Shown here piece by piece: positions 1 to 9,791 of a DNA stretch of 24,244 bases. The translations under genes and the position numbers were made by a program. How positions within the stretch are numbered: the stretch's first letter is position 1; each line of letters begins with the position of its first letter. The notes under the pieces were generated by a model that made no database searches, had not been told where the DNA came from, and saw only the letters and a program-made list of their open reading frames with translations. The DNA lies in assembly GCA_900546665.1 (NCBI GenBank), contig URDY01000037.1, positions 1-24,244 of the forward strand, read 5' to 3'. This stretch comes from an uncultured Paraprevotella sp. Its GTDB lineage: Bacteria; Bacteroidota; Bacteroidia; Bacteroidales; Bacteroidaceae.

Positions 1-2
1 TG

Positions 3-77
3 TGGGCGTTGACGGATTCGAACCGCCGACCCTCTGCTTGTAAGGCAGATGCTCTGAACCAGCTGAGCTAAACGCCC
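3..77 (-). tRNA. tRNA-Val (anticodon UAC)
   Basis: Read on the minus strand the segment folds into a complete cloverleaf. The acceptor arm GGGCGTT pairs with AACGCCC, and the D arm begins GCTC. The anticodon stem TCTGC/GCAGA encloses the loop CTTACAA, which places UAC at positions 34-36 and reads GUA valine codons. The T arm is GGCGG-TTCGAAT-CCGTC. The discriminator base is A, and the next genomic bases are CA, so the CCA tail does not appear to be encoded. A promoter of the Bacteroidetes type lies just upstream at 102-132. Confidence 0.96.
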
Positions 78-101
78 TACTCTTTCGTTTCAAAAGCGAT
101 G

Positions 102-132
102 CAAAGGTACTGCTTTTTTTTTATTCTGCAAA
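102..132 (-). promoter_or_regulatory. Promoter of tRNA-Val (-33/-7 type)
   Basis: On the minus strand TTTG (129-132) is followed after 19 bp by TACCTTTG (102-109). This matches the Bacteroidetes primary sigma consensus TTTG / TAnnTTTG exactly. Transcription would begin near 95, about 18 bases before the mature tRNA 5' end. Confidence 0.72.
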
Positions 133-159
133 TTTTTCAAGGCTTTTTTTTTGCAAAAA

Positions 160-224
160 CTGCATTTTTTCTTTTTCATGCAGCATTTGCAGCAATTTCT
201 ATCCCCAGAAATTACTGCAAATGC
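160..224 (-). terminator. Tandem hairpins downstream of trpS
   Basis: Two adjacent stem-loops lie 16 bases past the trpS stop. The first pairs 183-192 with 215-224 (10 bp). After one mismatch it continues with 194-200 pairing 207-213 (7 bp) around a six-base loop. It is not followed by a T-run on the minus strand. The second pairs 160-165 with 178-183 (CTGCAT/ATGCAG) and is followed on the minus strand by TTTTTGC. Together they probably terminate the mutL–trpS transcript ahead of the tRNA promoter. The 78-239 gap otherwise holds only that promoter and A/T tracts. Confidence 0.6.
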
Positions 225-239
225 CTTTATTCATCTAAG

Positions 240-1331
240 CTACTCCATAAAACGTTTGGCCTGTTCTGCGATCAATGTTTCATCATCAAAATAATCAATC
301 TTCATTGCCTTACGTACTTCTGAAAGTGTTGAAGCCGCGGTTTCACGAGCTACTTCGCATCCTTTCTTCAACATTTCATATACAGCAGGTATGTCTTTTT
401 GGAATTCTTGTCTACGCTTACGTATAGGCTCAAGTTCTTCCTGCATAATGGCAGCCAGGAACTTTTTAACTTTCATATCACCTAAACCACCTCTGCGATA
501 ATGTGCCTTAAGTTCATCCAAATTGGCATAATCAGGCCAATATCGTTCAAAATGTTCCGGCCGTGAAAAAGCATCCAAATATGTAAACACCGTATTTCCT
601 TCAACAGTTCCGGGATCTGACACTTTAATATGATTCGGATCCGTATACATACTTTTTACCTTACGCTCTACTTCATCAGCCGGATCAGAAAGATAAATAC
701 AGTTACCTAAAGACTTACTCATCTTTGCCTTTCCATCCGTACCTGGCAAACGCAAACAAGCTGCATTTTCCGGCAACAGAATATTCGGTTCTACCAATGT
801 CTCACCATAAATATAATTAAAGCGCCTAACTATCTCGCGAGCTTGCTCCAACATCGGTTCCTGATCTTCACCTACCGGAACTGTCGTAGCTTTAAAAGCA
901 GTAATATCAGCGGCCTGACTGATCGGATAAGTAAAAAAGCCTACCGGAATACTGGATTCGAAATTACGCATCTGAATTTCCGTTTTCACAGTCGGATTAC
1001 GCTGCAAACGGGAAACAGAAACCAAGTCCATGAAATAAAATGTCAATTCACACAACTCTGGTATTTGAGACTGAATGAAAATAGTAGATTTAGTCGGATC
1101 AATACCACAAGCCAGATAATCCAATGCAACCTCTATAACATTCTGACGTACTTTCTCCGGATTGTCTATGTTGTCAGTCAGAGCCTGACCATCTGCTTCA
1201 AATATAAATATTTTGTCATACAATCCTGAATTTTGCAGTTCTACTCTTCTACGTAAAGAACCTACATAATGACCAATATGCAACTTTCCAGTTGGACGGT
1301 CACCTGTCAATATTACTTTTTCTTGTTTCAT
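240..1331 (-). CDS. trpS: Tryptophanyl-tRNA synthetase
   Basis: The product charges tRNA-Trp with tryptophan in the cytoplasm, using ATP. At 363 residues it is a typical class I bacterial TrpRS. The Rossmann-fold signature is HIGH at residues 18-21 inside [12 protein letters not shown], and the second signature KMSKS lies at residues 203-207 inside [11 protein letters not shown]. The start ATG at 1331 sits 66 bp beyond the mutL stop. No -33/-7 promoter is recognisable in that gap, so it is probably the last gene of the mutL transcript. Tandem hairpins follow the TAG stop. No truncation or odd composition was seen. Confidence 0.97.
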   Translation of the reverse strand: MKQEKVILTGDRPTGKLHIGHYVGSLRRRVELQNSGLYDKIFIFEADGQALTDNIDNPEKVRQNVIEVALDYLACGIDPTKSTIFIQSQIPELCELTFYFMDLVSVSRLQRNPTVKTEIQMRNFESSIPVGFFTYPISQAADITAFKATTVPVGEDQEPMLEQAREIVRRFNYIYGETLVEPNILLPENAACLRLPGTDGKAKMSKSLGNCIYLSDPADEVERKVKSMYTDPNHIKVSDPGTVEGNTVFTYLDAFSRPEHFERYWPDYANLDELKAHYRRGGLGDMKVKKFLAAIMQEELEPIRKRRQEFQKDIPAVYEMLKKGCEVARETAASTLSEVRKAMKIDYFDDETLIAEQAKRFME

Positions 1332-1397
1332 ATATTTATCTCGTATTTAATTCTCTTCTTCAATACCCAGCAATCTTTTATTGCCTTCGTAAATTTC

Positions 1398-3251
1398 TCA
1401 CCTAAATAATTGTTCAAAGTCCTCCTGCTCCAAAATAGCCACAATAATTTTACCGTCTGGTGTATAATTCGGATTCTTACAAACAAACAAGTTATCCACC
1501 AAGTTTTCCATCTCTTCATTGGACAAGACCTGCCCCTGGACTATAGCTGAATTTCTAGCCAAAGACAAAGCGATATAATACTGAAGTTCCTCTTCAGCCT
1601 TTCCTCCTTTTTCCTGAGCAGAATGCACAATATCTGTAACCATATCAACAGGATTCAGTCCTTCTGTTCCAGACGGAATGGCATTCACCGAAAAGGTACC
1701 TCCACCAAGAACTGACAAATCAAATCCTAAAGCTTCAAGATCAGGAATAAGCTGTTCCAAAAGCACACCTTCTGACACAGGCAATTGTAACATTTCAGGG
1801 AAGAGCAATCCTTGTGACGCTCCATTATGTTCACTCATCTGCTTACGGTAGCGGTCATACAACACACGTACATGAGCGCGATGTTGATCAATAATCATCA
1901 ATCCGGACTTGACAGAGGTCAGTATATATTTACCCTTATACTGATAATGCAATGTGGATTTTTCCATCATATCATTTGCAGCACTTCCCAGCAATGTTGT
2001 ATCCTCAAGTTCATCTGCCTCATCAAAGCCTATAAGGTCATTAGAAGATGAAGGAATCACATCAGAACTGTTCTTCTCATACAGTTTTTCCCATTCCTGC
2101 TCAATCGGTTCACGTTTATAACTTGATTTTCCGGAAGAAGTTTTAAACGGATTAAAGCCAGAATCTGTCTGGACCGTAGGAGCTTCAGAAAAGCCAGCTT
2201 CACTTTCAAATACAGGAATTTCCGGAGCACCCTCAGTATCGAAATCTATTGTCGGTACCGCATTAAAACGCCCTAAAGACTCTTTAACCGCGGCTACGAT
2301 AATCTGCCAGATTGCTTGTTCATTCTCAAATTTAATCTCCGTTTTTGTAGGATGGATATTAACATCGATATTAGCCGGATCGACATTGAAATACAGAAAA
2401 TAGGAAATCTGCTCATTAGCCGGTATCAATTGTTCGTAGGCTTCCTGTACGGCTTTATGAAAATAAGGATGACGCATATAACGGCCATTCACAAAGAAAT
2501 ATTGATGCGCTCCTTTTTTACGTGCCGTTTCGGGTTTACCTACGAATCCCGTCAATTTCACCAAAGAGGTTTCTACTTCAACGGAAAGCAATTGTTCATT
2601 TAACTTCTTTCCAAAAATACCTGCTATACGCTGTCTTAACGTCGTTTTAGGCAAATTAAGCATCAGCGCATCATTATGCACAAGAGAAAATGCAATATCT
2701 TCATGAACGAGCGCCACACGCTCAAATTCCAAAAGAATATTACTCAATTCCGTCTGATTGGATTTCAGAAACTTACGCCTTGCAGGCACATTAAAGAACA
2801 AATTACGTATAATGAAATTACTTCCTTGAGGACAGGATATCACTTCCTGCCCCTGAAACTCCGATCCTGAAATACTGACACAGCTTCCCAACTCATTCTG
2901 GCTTTGACGGGTCTTAAGCTCCACTTGAGCCACTGCCGCAATGGAAGCCAAGGCTTCACCTCGGAATCCCATTGTACGCAAAGTAAACAAATCTCCGGCC
3001 TCGCGTATTTTGGAAGTAGCATGGCGTTCGAAGGAAAGACGCGCATCAGTTTCAGACATACCTTTTCCGTTATCAATAACCTGAATAGAGGTTTTGCCTG
3101 CATCAACTATTATCACTTCAATTTTGGTAGCTTCTGCATCTACAGCATTCTCTACCAACTCTTTTACAACTGAAGCCGGACGCTGTATCACTTCTCCAGC
3201 TGCTATCTGGTTCGCCACCGAATCAGGTAACAAATGAATTATATCACTCAT
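1398..3251 (-). CDS. mutL: DNA mismatch repair protein MutL
   Basis: MutL links MutS mismatch recognition to downstream strand processing. The N-terminal GHKL ATPase domain is clear: the family's ELVENAVDA motif follows the conserved [15 protein letters not shown] stretch, then come DNGKGM and FRGEAL. A transducer domain follows, then a low-complexity linker at about residues 345-430 and a C-terminal dimerisation domain. In endonuclease-type MutL the C-terminal signature is DQHA(x2)E(x4)E. Here residues 455-466 read [12 protein letters not shown], so the first glutamate is V461 and the second is D466. The usual CPHGRP element is replaced by [11 protein letters not shown] at 591-601. The nicking site therefore looks degenerate. 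The gene starts 16 bp after the 98-residue membrane-protein gene. Confidence 0.97.
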   Translation of the reverse strand: MSDIIHLLPDSVANQIAAGEVIQRPASVVKELVENAVDAEATKIEVIIVDAGKTSIQVIDNGKGMSETDARLSFERHATSKIREAGDLFTLRTMGFRGEALASIAAVAQVELKTRQSQNELGSCVSISGSEFQGQEVISCPQGSNFIIRNLFFNVPARRKFLKSNQTELSNILLEFERVALVHEDIAFSLVHNDALMLNLPKTTLRQRIAGIFGKKLNEQLLSVEVETSLVKLTGFVGKPETARKKGAHQYFFVNGRYMRHPYFHKAVQEAYEQLIPANEQISYFLYFNVDPANIDVNIHPTKTEIKFENEQAIWQIIVAAVKESLGRFNAVPTIDFDTEGAPEIPVFESEAGFSEAPTVQTDSGFNPFKTSSGKSSYKREPIEQEWEKLYEKNSSDVIPSSSNDLIGFDEADELEDTTLLGSAANDMMEKSTLHYQYKGKYILTSVKSGLMIIDQHRAHVRVLYDRYRKQMSEHNGASQGLLFPEMLQLPVSEGVLLEQLIPDLEALGFDLSVLGGGTFSVNAIPSGTEGLNPVDMVTDIVHSAQEKGGKAEEELQYYIALSLARNSAIVQGQVLSNEEMENLVDNLFVCKNPNYTPDGKIIVAILEQEDFEQLFR

Positions 3252-3267
3252 ATATTATTTCATCATA

Positions 3268-3564
3268 TCAAAAACGGAAACTTCCCGTCAACAGACAATG
3301 CCAAATATAAATTAAAGCGGCTATTATAATTAAAGCGACACCAAATTTCATCGGTTTACGCCCACTTTCCTTACGTCTTTTAAGATGCTTGGTACCTTTC
3401 ACAAAAACACCGCGAATATCTTCCGGATTGAACTCTTTCGGCGGCAACATGCCCAATTCACGCTTGGCACGTTCTTCAATAGCCTTCAACTTCTCTTTCC
3501 TTTCATCTATATACATATAAGGATGATGATAAGGACGTGGTTTACGTGTCTTAAATAGTGCCAT
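3268..3564 (-). CDS. Small tail-anchored membrane protein, unknown function
   Basis: I do not recognise this 98-residue protein by function. The first ~70 residues are very basic and hydrophilic, with an aromatic/proline patch (PRPYHHPYMYIDERKEK) followed by a likely charged helix. One hydrophobic segment at about residues 73-92 (GVALIIIAALIYIWHCLL) lies close to the C-terminus. There is no signal peptide. The topology is therefore probably cytoplasmic N-terminus with a C-terminal anchor, consistent with the basic residues just before the segment. It is separated from the upstream ostA-like gene by only 2 bp and from mutL by 16 bp, so it belongs to the same transcript and is a real gene by context. 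A role with the LPS-transport genes is only a guess from position. Confidence 0.85.
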   Translation of the reverse strand: MALFKTRKPRPYHHPYMYIDERKEKLKAIEERAKRELGMLPPKEFNPEDIRGVFVKGTKHLKRRKESGRKPMKFGVALIIIAALIYIWHCLLTGSFRF

Positions 3565-3566
3565 AA

Positions 3567-5228
3567 TTATTTCTTTTTAATCAGATTATCCAATTTTTGT
3601 AAAGGAGCCTGACGACGGCGTGAAACTTTAAGTTCCGTACCTGCTTTTTTAGGCCGCCATACAAAGATATCATTCTTATCTTTCGGACGAATATAATCAA
3701 ACCATGCAAAATTTGACAAATACAGTTTGTTTGGTGGAATCAACGGTTCCGGATAGATTGTTCCCGTAGAAGCAGGCATCCAAATCTTATTCATCTTACG
3801 GTCCTTCATATACAACTTAAGCTCTGTAGTTTCCGTATAATTCATACCTATCATCAAACTGTCATCATCAAACAGATAATAATCAATATAGACATTGCCA
3901 TTAACCCATGTATGATCCATTTCACCATTCTTGAAATAAGAAATCATTTCCTTTCCGGCTATTTGATTATAATGCACCGAATCAATCTGCTCTACTGACA
4001 ACGTCTGCTCTATAACATGCACTCTTTCTATTGTAGAATCATTCATATAAACATGGATGACTTCTCCGAGTAACTGCTGTCCACCATTCCAAACTATAGG
4101 ATCCTTATACATTGTCATACATGAATCTTTTGTATTATATACCAAAGAATCACAGACACCTTGTACATCAACCCGATATGAACGGACTTTATGATAAGCA
4201 CGCATTTCACGATATACAGAGTCCGTATTGATATTGAAAGTATATATTTTAAAGGTATCCGCATGCATGTACATTGTATCCTTTTGCGAGAAATCAATAG
4301 CTACCGCACTGTCAGTAGCCTCAGAGTAGCCCGTCAATTCATTATAGAAGCAATAGTTACCCGTAAACATATTCTTATTGATTTCATCTGTATAGATGAT
4401 ATTCCAATAAGCCTTACCAATACCGGTCTGACTATCATAATACAGACTGTCACCGATAAGTTTTTTACCTTTATTGGTCAGAATTGAACGTTGCAGAAGA
4501 TACGCTCTTTCATTCTGTGTATCATAAAAACCGGATTCTGAATAAATATGGTTATCACCGCTATCTATATTTGAAGGACCGACAATTTCCGCCATGCTTG
4601 TACGTGTGTTATAGTTCAGAGTATCTGAAATCAGGGTAAACTTGGGATTAACCAGTTTTACATTATAATTGAAAACAGCCTCTCTGGTAGATGTACTGTA
4701 CTGTCCCCATTCAGAAGTCAAGACATTATCCTTATCTACCAGTTTTCCACCTTCAAAAAAATAGCCTAAATCATAAAGCCTGTCGTAGTCCAGACTGTCT
4801 GTATATAATTTTGATTCTCTATGAGTTAATACCACGTTATGACGTACACGTGCCAATTGATCCAAACCATTATAAAAAAGGACATCGCCAACCAAAGTCA
4901 ATGTATCTCCCTGAACCATCTTCACATGCCCGAAAGCATCAAATGAATTGGTTGCTTCATAAAGACAGGCACTGTCACAATACATAAAAACACCCTCATG
5001 CTGAAAAGCTACATTACCTGTTAGAATCTGGGCACCCGGATTTTTATATTGATCATAAAACAAATCATCAGCATGCAGCAAAATCACTTTTGACTTTGAC
5101 TGTTCCCTTTTTTCCTGCTTCCGCTGCAAACCGGCATCAACAACATAAAATCCAAACAGGCATAGAATACAAAAAATCAGTAGTCTATGCCCATTACCAT
5201 TCTGTTTTTTATTTTTCAGTTTTCTCAT
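3567..5228 (-). CDS. OstA/LptA-like LPS transport protein
   Basis: This 553-residue protein resembles the OstA-like family, which contains the beta-jellyroll domain of LptA and the LptD N-terminus. That domain carries lipopolysaccharide across the periplasm. A basic N-terminus precedes a hydrophobic segment at about residues 15-32, so it is anchored in or exported through the inner membrane. Repeating short beta-rich units of the form 'gD.l.Yn...a...G.v' begin near residue 50 (ILLHADDLFYDQ, ILTGNVAF) and recur to about residue 300, as expected for stacked OstA units. The C-terminal third is more divergent. No outer-membrane barrel domain is evident, so this is not LptD itself. It overlaps the SurA-like gene by 4 bp, recalling the surA–lptD pairing of Proteobacteria, and LptB is encoded at 15645. 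Confidence 0.85.
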   Translation of the reverse strand: MRKLKNKKQNGNGHRLLIFCILCLFGFYVVDAGLQRKQEKREQSKSKVILLHADDLFYDQYKNPGAQILTGNVAFQHEGVFMYCDSACLYEATNSFDAFGHVKMVQGDTLTLVGDVLFYNGLDQLARVRHNVVLTHRESKLYTDSLDYDRLYDLGYFFEGGKLVDKDNVLTSEWGQYSTSTREAVFNYNVKLVNPKFTLISDTLNYNTRTSMAEIVGPSNIDSGDNHIYSESGFYDTQNERAYLLQRSILTNKGKKLIGDSLYYDSQTGIGKAYWNIIYTDEINKNMFTGNYCFYNELTGYSEATDSAVAIDFSQKDTMYMHADTFKIYTFNINTDSVYREMRAYHKVRSYRVDVQGVCDSLVYNTKDSCMTMYKDPIVWNGGQQLLGEVIHVYMNDSTIERVHVIEQTLSVEQIDSVHYNQIAGKEMISYFKNGEMDHTWVNGNVYIDYYLFDDDSLMIGMNYTETTELKLYMKDRKMNKIWMPASTGTIYPEPLIPPNKLYLSNFAWFDYIRPKDKNDIFVWRPKKAGTELKVSRRRQAPLQKLDNLIKKK

Positions 5229-6604
5229 TTAACCCAACCTGGATATTCAAAATCACAATCTCTCCAATCTTCATTTATCCGAACATACGTCGTTTTCTGC
5301 TTCTCCTTAATCCACTCATTGATTTTCTCTTCCTGACGTTTGTTCAAGACGACATTCTTTAAGACCTGAAAATCTTCGGCCATACTGGCTTTATGTGCTT
5401 TTATCTGAGATTTCAATTTAACTATAGCGCAGACCTCTTTACCCTTTGAATTGATCATGGTAAACGGTTTGGAAATCTCTCCCGTATTCATTCCGGAAAC
5501 CACTTTTGCCACCTCCTGAGGCAGGTCCTGCAACAGGAATCGGGATGTCCGTACGTATTCTCCCGTCGTTTCATCAGCCTTCACGTTGGTCATCAATCCG
5601 TGGTTATTGCGCGTATCCTTATCGTCTGAAATATAAGCCGCAGCTTCCTCAAATGTGAATTTTCCAACACGAATGTCTTCTGCTATCGAATCAAGACGCA
5701 TCAATGCTTCATCTATGTTTTTTTGATCCAAACGGGGTTTTCTCAAGATATGGCGCACCTTAACCTTGTCACCTCTTTTATCAATCAATTGAATAATATG
5801 AAAGCCAAACTCAGATTCCACTATTTTGGAAACCTTAGAAGGATCAGACAAACTGAATGCTACATTAGCAAAAGCCGGATCCAACATTCCACGGCCAGTA
5901 TAATCCATTTCACCACCATAACGTGCACTGCCCGGATCTTCTGAATACAATATGGCCAAAGTAGAAAATGAAGATTCTCCCGAATTAATACGTTCTGTAT
6001 AATCGCGCAATTCTTCCTTGACTCGGTCAATCTCTTCTTGTGGAATCAGCGGTTGCAATGTAACAATCTGCACCTCTACCTGAGCCGGAATCCATGGCAA
6101 ACTATCCTCAGGCAGATCCTTAAAATAACGACGGACCTCAGCAGGTGTCACTTTAATGTTTTCAGTTAGTTTGGCACGAACCTTCTTTACTGTTTCCTGC
6201 TCTTTGACTGATTCAAACATCATTTCCCTGATTTGAGTCATAGTCTTGTGATAGTATTCCTCGAGTTTCTCCTTTGATCCTGCCCGCATGACCAATTCAT
6301 TCAAGCGCGACTCGACATAAGGATTAATACTAGAAGCAGCAACTTCTATACTGTCAAGCTGTGCCTGATGCAAAAAAAGTTTCTGAATTGCCAATTGCTC
6401 CGGAATGACACAATAGGGATTACCATTAATACTTGCACCGAAATCAAGACGGGCAGCTTCCACATCAGACTTCAGAATGGCTTCGTCACCTACAACCCAA
6501 ATTACTTCATCAATCACATTATTTTGATGCTGGGCAAACAAACGCATTTGCATGCCTCCTGCGAGGCATGCAAATATCATAACTAAATGTTTATAAAAAC
6601 TCAT
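5225..6604 (-). CDS. Periplasmic SurA-like peptidyl-prolyl isomerase/chaperone
   Basis: The protein has 459 residues and a signal peptide (MSFYKHLVMIFACLAGGMQM, processing probably near FAQ at about 25). It continues with a helical SurA-type N domain beginning NVIDEVIWVVGDEAILKSDV. Two parvulin (PpiC) modules follow. The first spans about residues 173-275 and contains YSEDPGSARYGGEMDYTGRG and FGFHIIQLIDKRGD. The second spans about 278-390 and opens VKVRHIL. This is the domain plan of SurA, which escorts unfolded outer-membrane proteins through the periplasm. The gene follows another parvulin gene by 50 bp and overlaps the ostA-like gene by 4 bp, suggesting translational coupling of outer-membrane assembly factors. 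Annotation as surA is reasonable but orthology was not tested. Confidence 0.9.
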   Translation of the reverse strand: MSFYKHLVMIFACLAGGMQMRLFAQHQNNVIDEVIWVVGDEAILKSDVEAARLDFGASINGNPYCVIPEQLAIQKLFLHQAQLDSIEVAASSINPYVESRLNELVMRAGSKEKLEEYYHKTMTQIREMMFESVKEQETVKKVRAKLTENIKVTPAEVRRYFKDLPEDSLPWIPAQVEVQIVTLQPLIPQEEIDRVKEELRDYTERINSGESSFSTLAILYSEDPGSARYGGEMDYTGRGMLDPAFANVAFSLSDPSKVSKIVESEFGFHIIQLIDKRGDKVKVRHILRKPRLDQKNIDEALMRLDSIAEDIRVGKFTFEEAAAYISDDKDTRNNHGLMTNVKADETTGEYVRTSRFLLQDLPQEVAKVVSGMNTGEISKPFTMINSKGKEVCAIVKLKSQIKAHKASMAEDFQVLKNVVLNKRQEEKINEWIKEKQKTTYVRINEDWRDCDFEYPGWVK

Positions 6605-6654
6605 ACGTCTTCTTATCTAATACTTGCGCTAAGATAATGCTAATATACAGATAT

Positions 6655-8082
6655 TCAATGTTTGTTAACGGTATTTAAAACCTCTTTATATATTTCAACT
6701 TTATATTTCTTACGCAAGTCAGCCACATAAAGAGCTTCTTGAGCAGACTGATAATCAGAAATCACTTCGCTTTTCACATCTGTCCACTGTTTGGGCTTCT
6801 TCAGTTTCTTTCCATATACTGCATAATAGGGAAAATCCTTCAACGGTTCCGGTTTCTCCTTAACCTTGAAGACCAAATGGTCCACATATGCATTATCCCC
6901 TTTCTTAAAGAAATTCTTTTCCACCCGGATCTGCTGAACAGAATCCTTATTATAGGAAGCACGTAATGAATCTATCCACTGATTTTCATCTACGCTTTTC
7001 AAAAAATTACGGATTTCTTTAACTAGCGCTTCATCCTTACAATGGTAAACCACTCCCCGGTAGCGTGGTCCGTCTGTCCATTTATACTTTGACTTGTTCT
7101 TTTTAAAATAGTTTTCCAGTCCTGCTTCATCACCGGCAGCCTTATTCCAGATCTCACGTGAACTGACTTCATAAAGCAACAATCCATCATGATACTCCTG
7201 AATAAGATATTTCAGGTTATTGTCCTTTTGAGATAATTCAGCTGCTTTTTGATCTAAAATATCTTCTGCAGTCAATTTATTCCCCGAAGCACGTGATATT
7301 GAATCCAAAGCAACGCTCACTATTTTATCCTTCATTCCACGCTGTTCCAGGAAAGCACGTATCTGGTCTTTAAGCTGATCATAAGGCTCCAACTGTTTCC
7401 TGTCTTTCATCAGCACAATATGATATCCCATTGGCGACATAAAGGGTTCGGACATTTCTCCTTTGTTAAGTGCAAACGCTTTTTCCTCGAACTCCTTTAC
7501 TGTCTGTCCTTTACTGATCCATGCTATTACTCCACCTCTCTGAGCTGACATCCTATCTTCAGAACAAGTCTTTGCCAATTCCTCAAATAAACCTCCGGCT
7601 TTCAACACAGCATAAATAGAATCAATTTTTTCCTTTGCACGCTGCTGTTCTGCTTCCGTTGCTTTCTGAGAAAGCATAATCATAATATGAGCTGGAAGAA
7701 TCAGACCATCAGAACCTATATTTTGCTTCATTCGCTCATAATAGCCCTTAACTTCTGCTTCTTCTGCCTGTGGAGTTACAAAATAAGGACGGATAAGCTG
7801 GTCACGATAAACCCGGAATTCCTTTTTAAAAGAAGACAGAGTATCATACTTAGCATCTAATGCGGCCTCAACTTTAAGTTTATAATTCACAAACAAGTCA
7901 GCATATTCCTCAACCGTCTTTTTATCAACAACATCCTGACCATTATTCTTGTTGTAATTATATTCAAACTCAGACCGATAAACATCCTTACCGTTTATCT
8001 TCATTAATACGGGATCATCTGTATGTGCAGACAAAAGACCGCTCATACAGATGATTCCTAATAATAATATTTTCCTTTTCAT
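6655..8082 (-). CDS. Periplasmic parvulin-type peptidyl-prolyl isomerase
   Basis: I place the start at ATG 8082 (MKRKILLLGIICMSGLLSAH), because it gives a classic signal peptide and leaves a 16-bp gap after guaB. The in-frame ATG at 8130 would put 16 odd residues before the signal peptide and overlap guaB. The 475-residue product has a SurA-like N region (VLMKINGKDVYRSEFEYNYN) and one clear parvulin module at about residues 125-230, with HIMIMLS, SEDRMSAQRGG and MGYHIVLMKDRK. A C-terminal half follows that may be a second, degenerate isomerase-like domain. It is probably a chaperone for exported envelope proteins. It differs from its neighbour at 5225 in having only one recognisable catalytic module. 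Confidence 0.88.
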   Translation of the reverse strand: MKRKILLLGIICMSGLLSAHTDDPVLMKINGKDVYRSEFEYNYNKNNGQDVVDKKTVEEYADLFVNYKLKVEAALDAKYDTLSSFKKEFRVYRDQLIRPYFVTPQAEEAEVKGYYERMKQNIGSDGLILPAHIMIMLSQKATEAEQQRAKEKIDSIYAVLKAGGLFEELAKTCSEDRMSAQRGGVIAWISKGQTVKEFEEKAFALNKGEMSEPFMSPMGYHIVLMKDRKQLEPYDQLKDQIRAFLEQRGMKDKIVSVALDSISRASGNKLTAEDILDQKAAELSQKDNNLKYLIQEYHDGLLLYEVSSREIWNKAAGDEAGLENYFKKNKSKYKWTDGPRYRGVVYHCKDEALVKEIRNFLKSVDENQWIDSLRASYNKDSVQQIRVEKNFFKKGDNAYVDHLVFKVKEKPEPLKDFPYYAVYGKKLKKPKQWTDVKSEVISDYQSAQEALYVADLRKKYKVEIYKEVLNTVNKH

Positions 8083-8098
8083 ATATTGTTCACCCAAT

Positions 8099-9613
<1,515 letters not shown>

Positions 9614-9724
9614 TTATTGAAAAAGCGAGTGTTTTTCTATTTTTTTATAATATAAAAAAACAATTGGCACTACGTCAAACTGGAAGTTTACCTCAAAATA
9701 AGACCTCACACCAAAACAAACTTA

Positions 9725-9768
9725 ATAAACCCGGAGATACAACACAAATGCCATATCTCCGGGTTTAT
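9725..9768 (-). terminator. recQ terminator
   Basis: A perfect 15-bp stem (9725-9739 with 9754-9768; core AAACCCGGAGATA) closes a 14-base loop 23 bases past the recQ stop. On the minus strand it is followed by a T/G-rich stretch (AAGTTTGTTTTG). The hairpin separates recQ from the guaB promoter. Confidence 0.8.
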
Positions 9769-9791
9769 CATCAGATCTTATTGTTCAATAC

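Noticed and set aside
110..182. A/T homopolymer tracts near the tRNA gene as a possible mobile or repeat element
   Set aside because: The tracts lack terminal repeats or a coding frame and are explained by the tRNA promoter and the trpS hairpins.
1332..1397. Possible separate promoter for trpS
   Set aside because: No TAnnTTTG or TTTG pair was found in the 66-bp gap. Co-transcription with mutL is the simpler reading.
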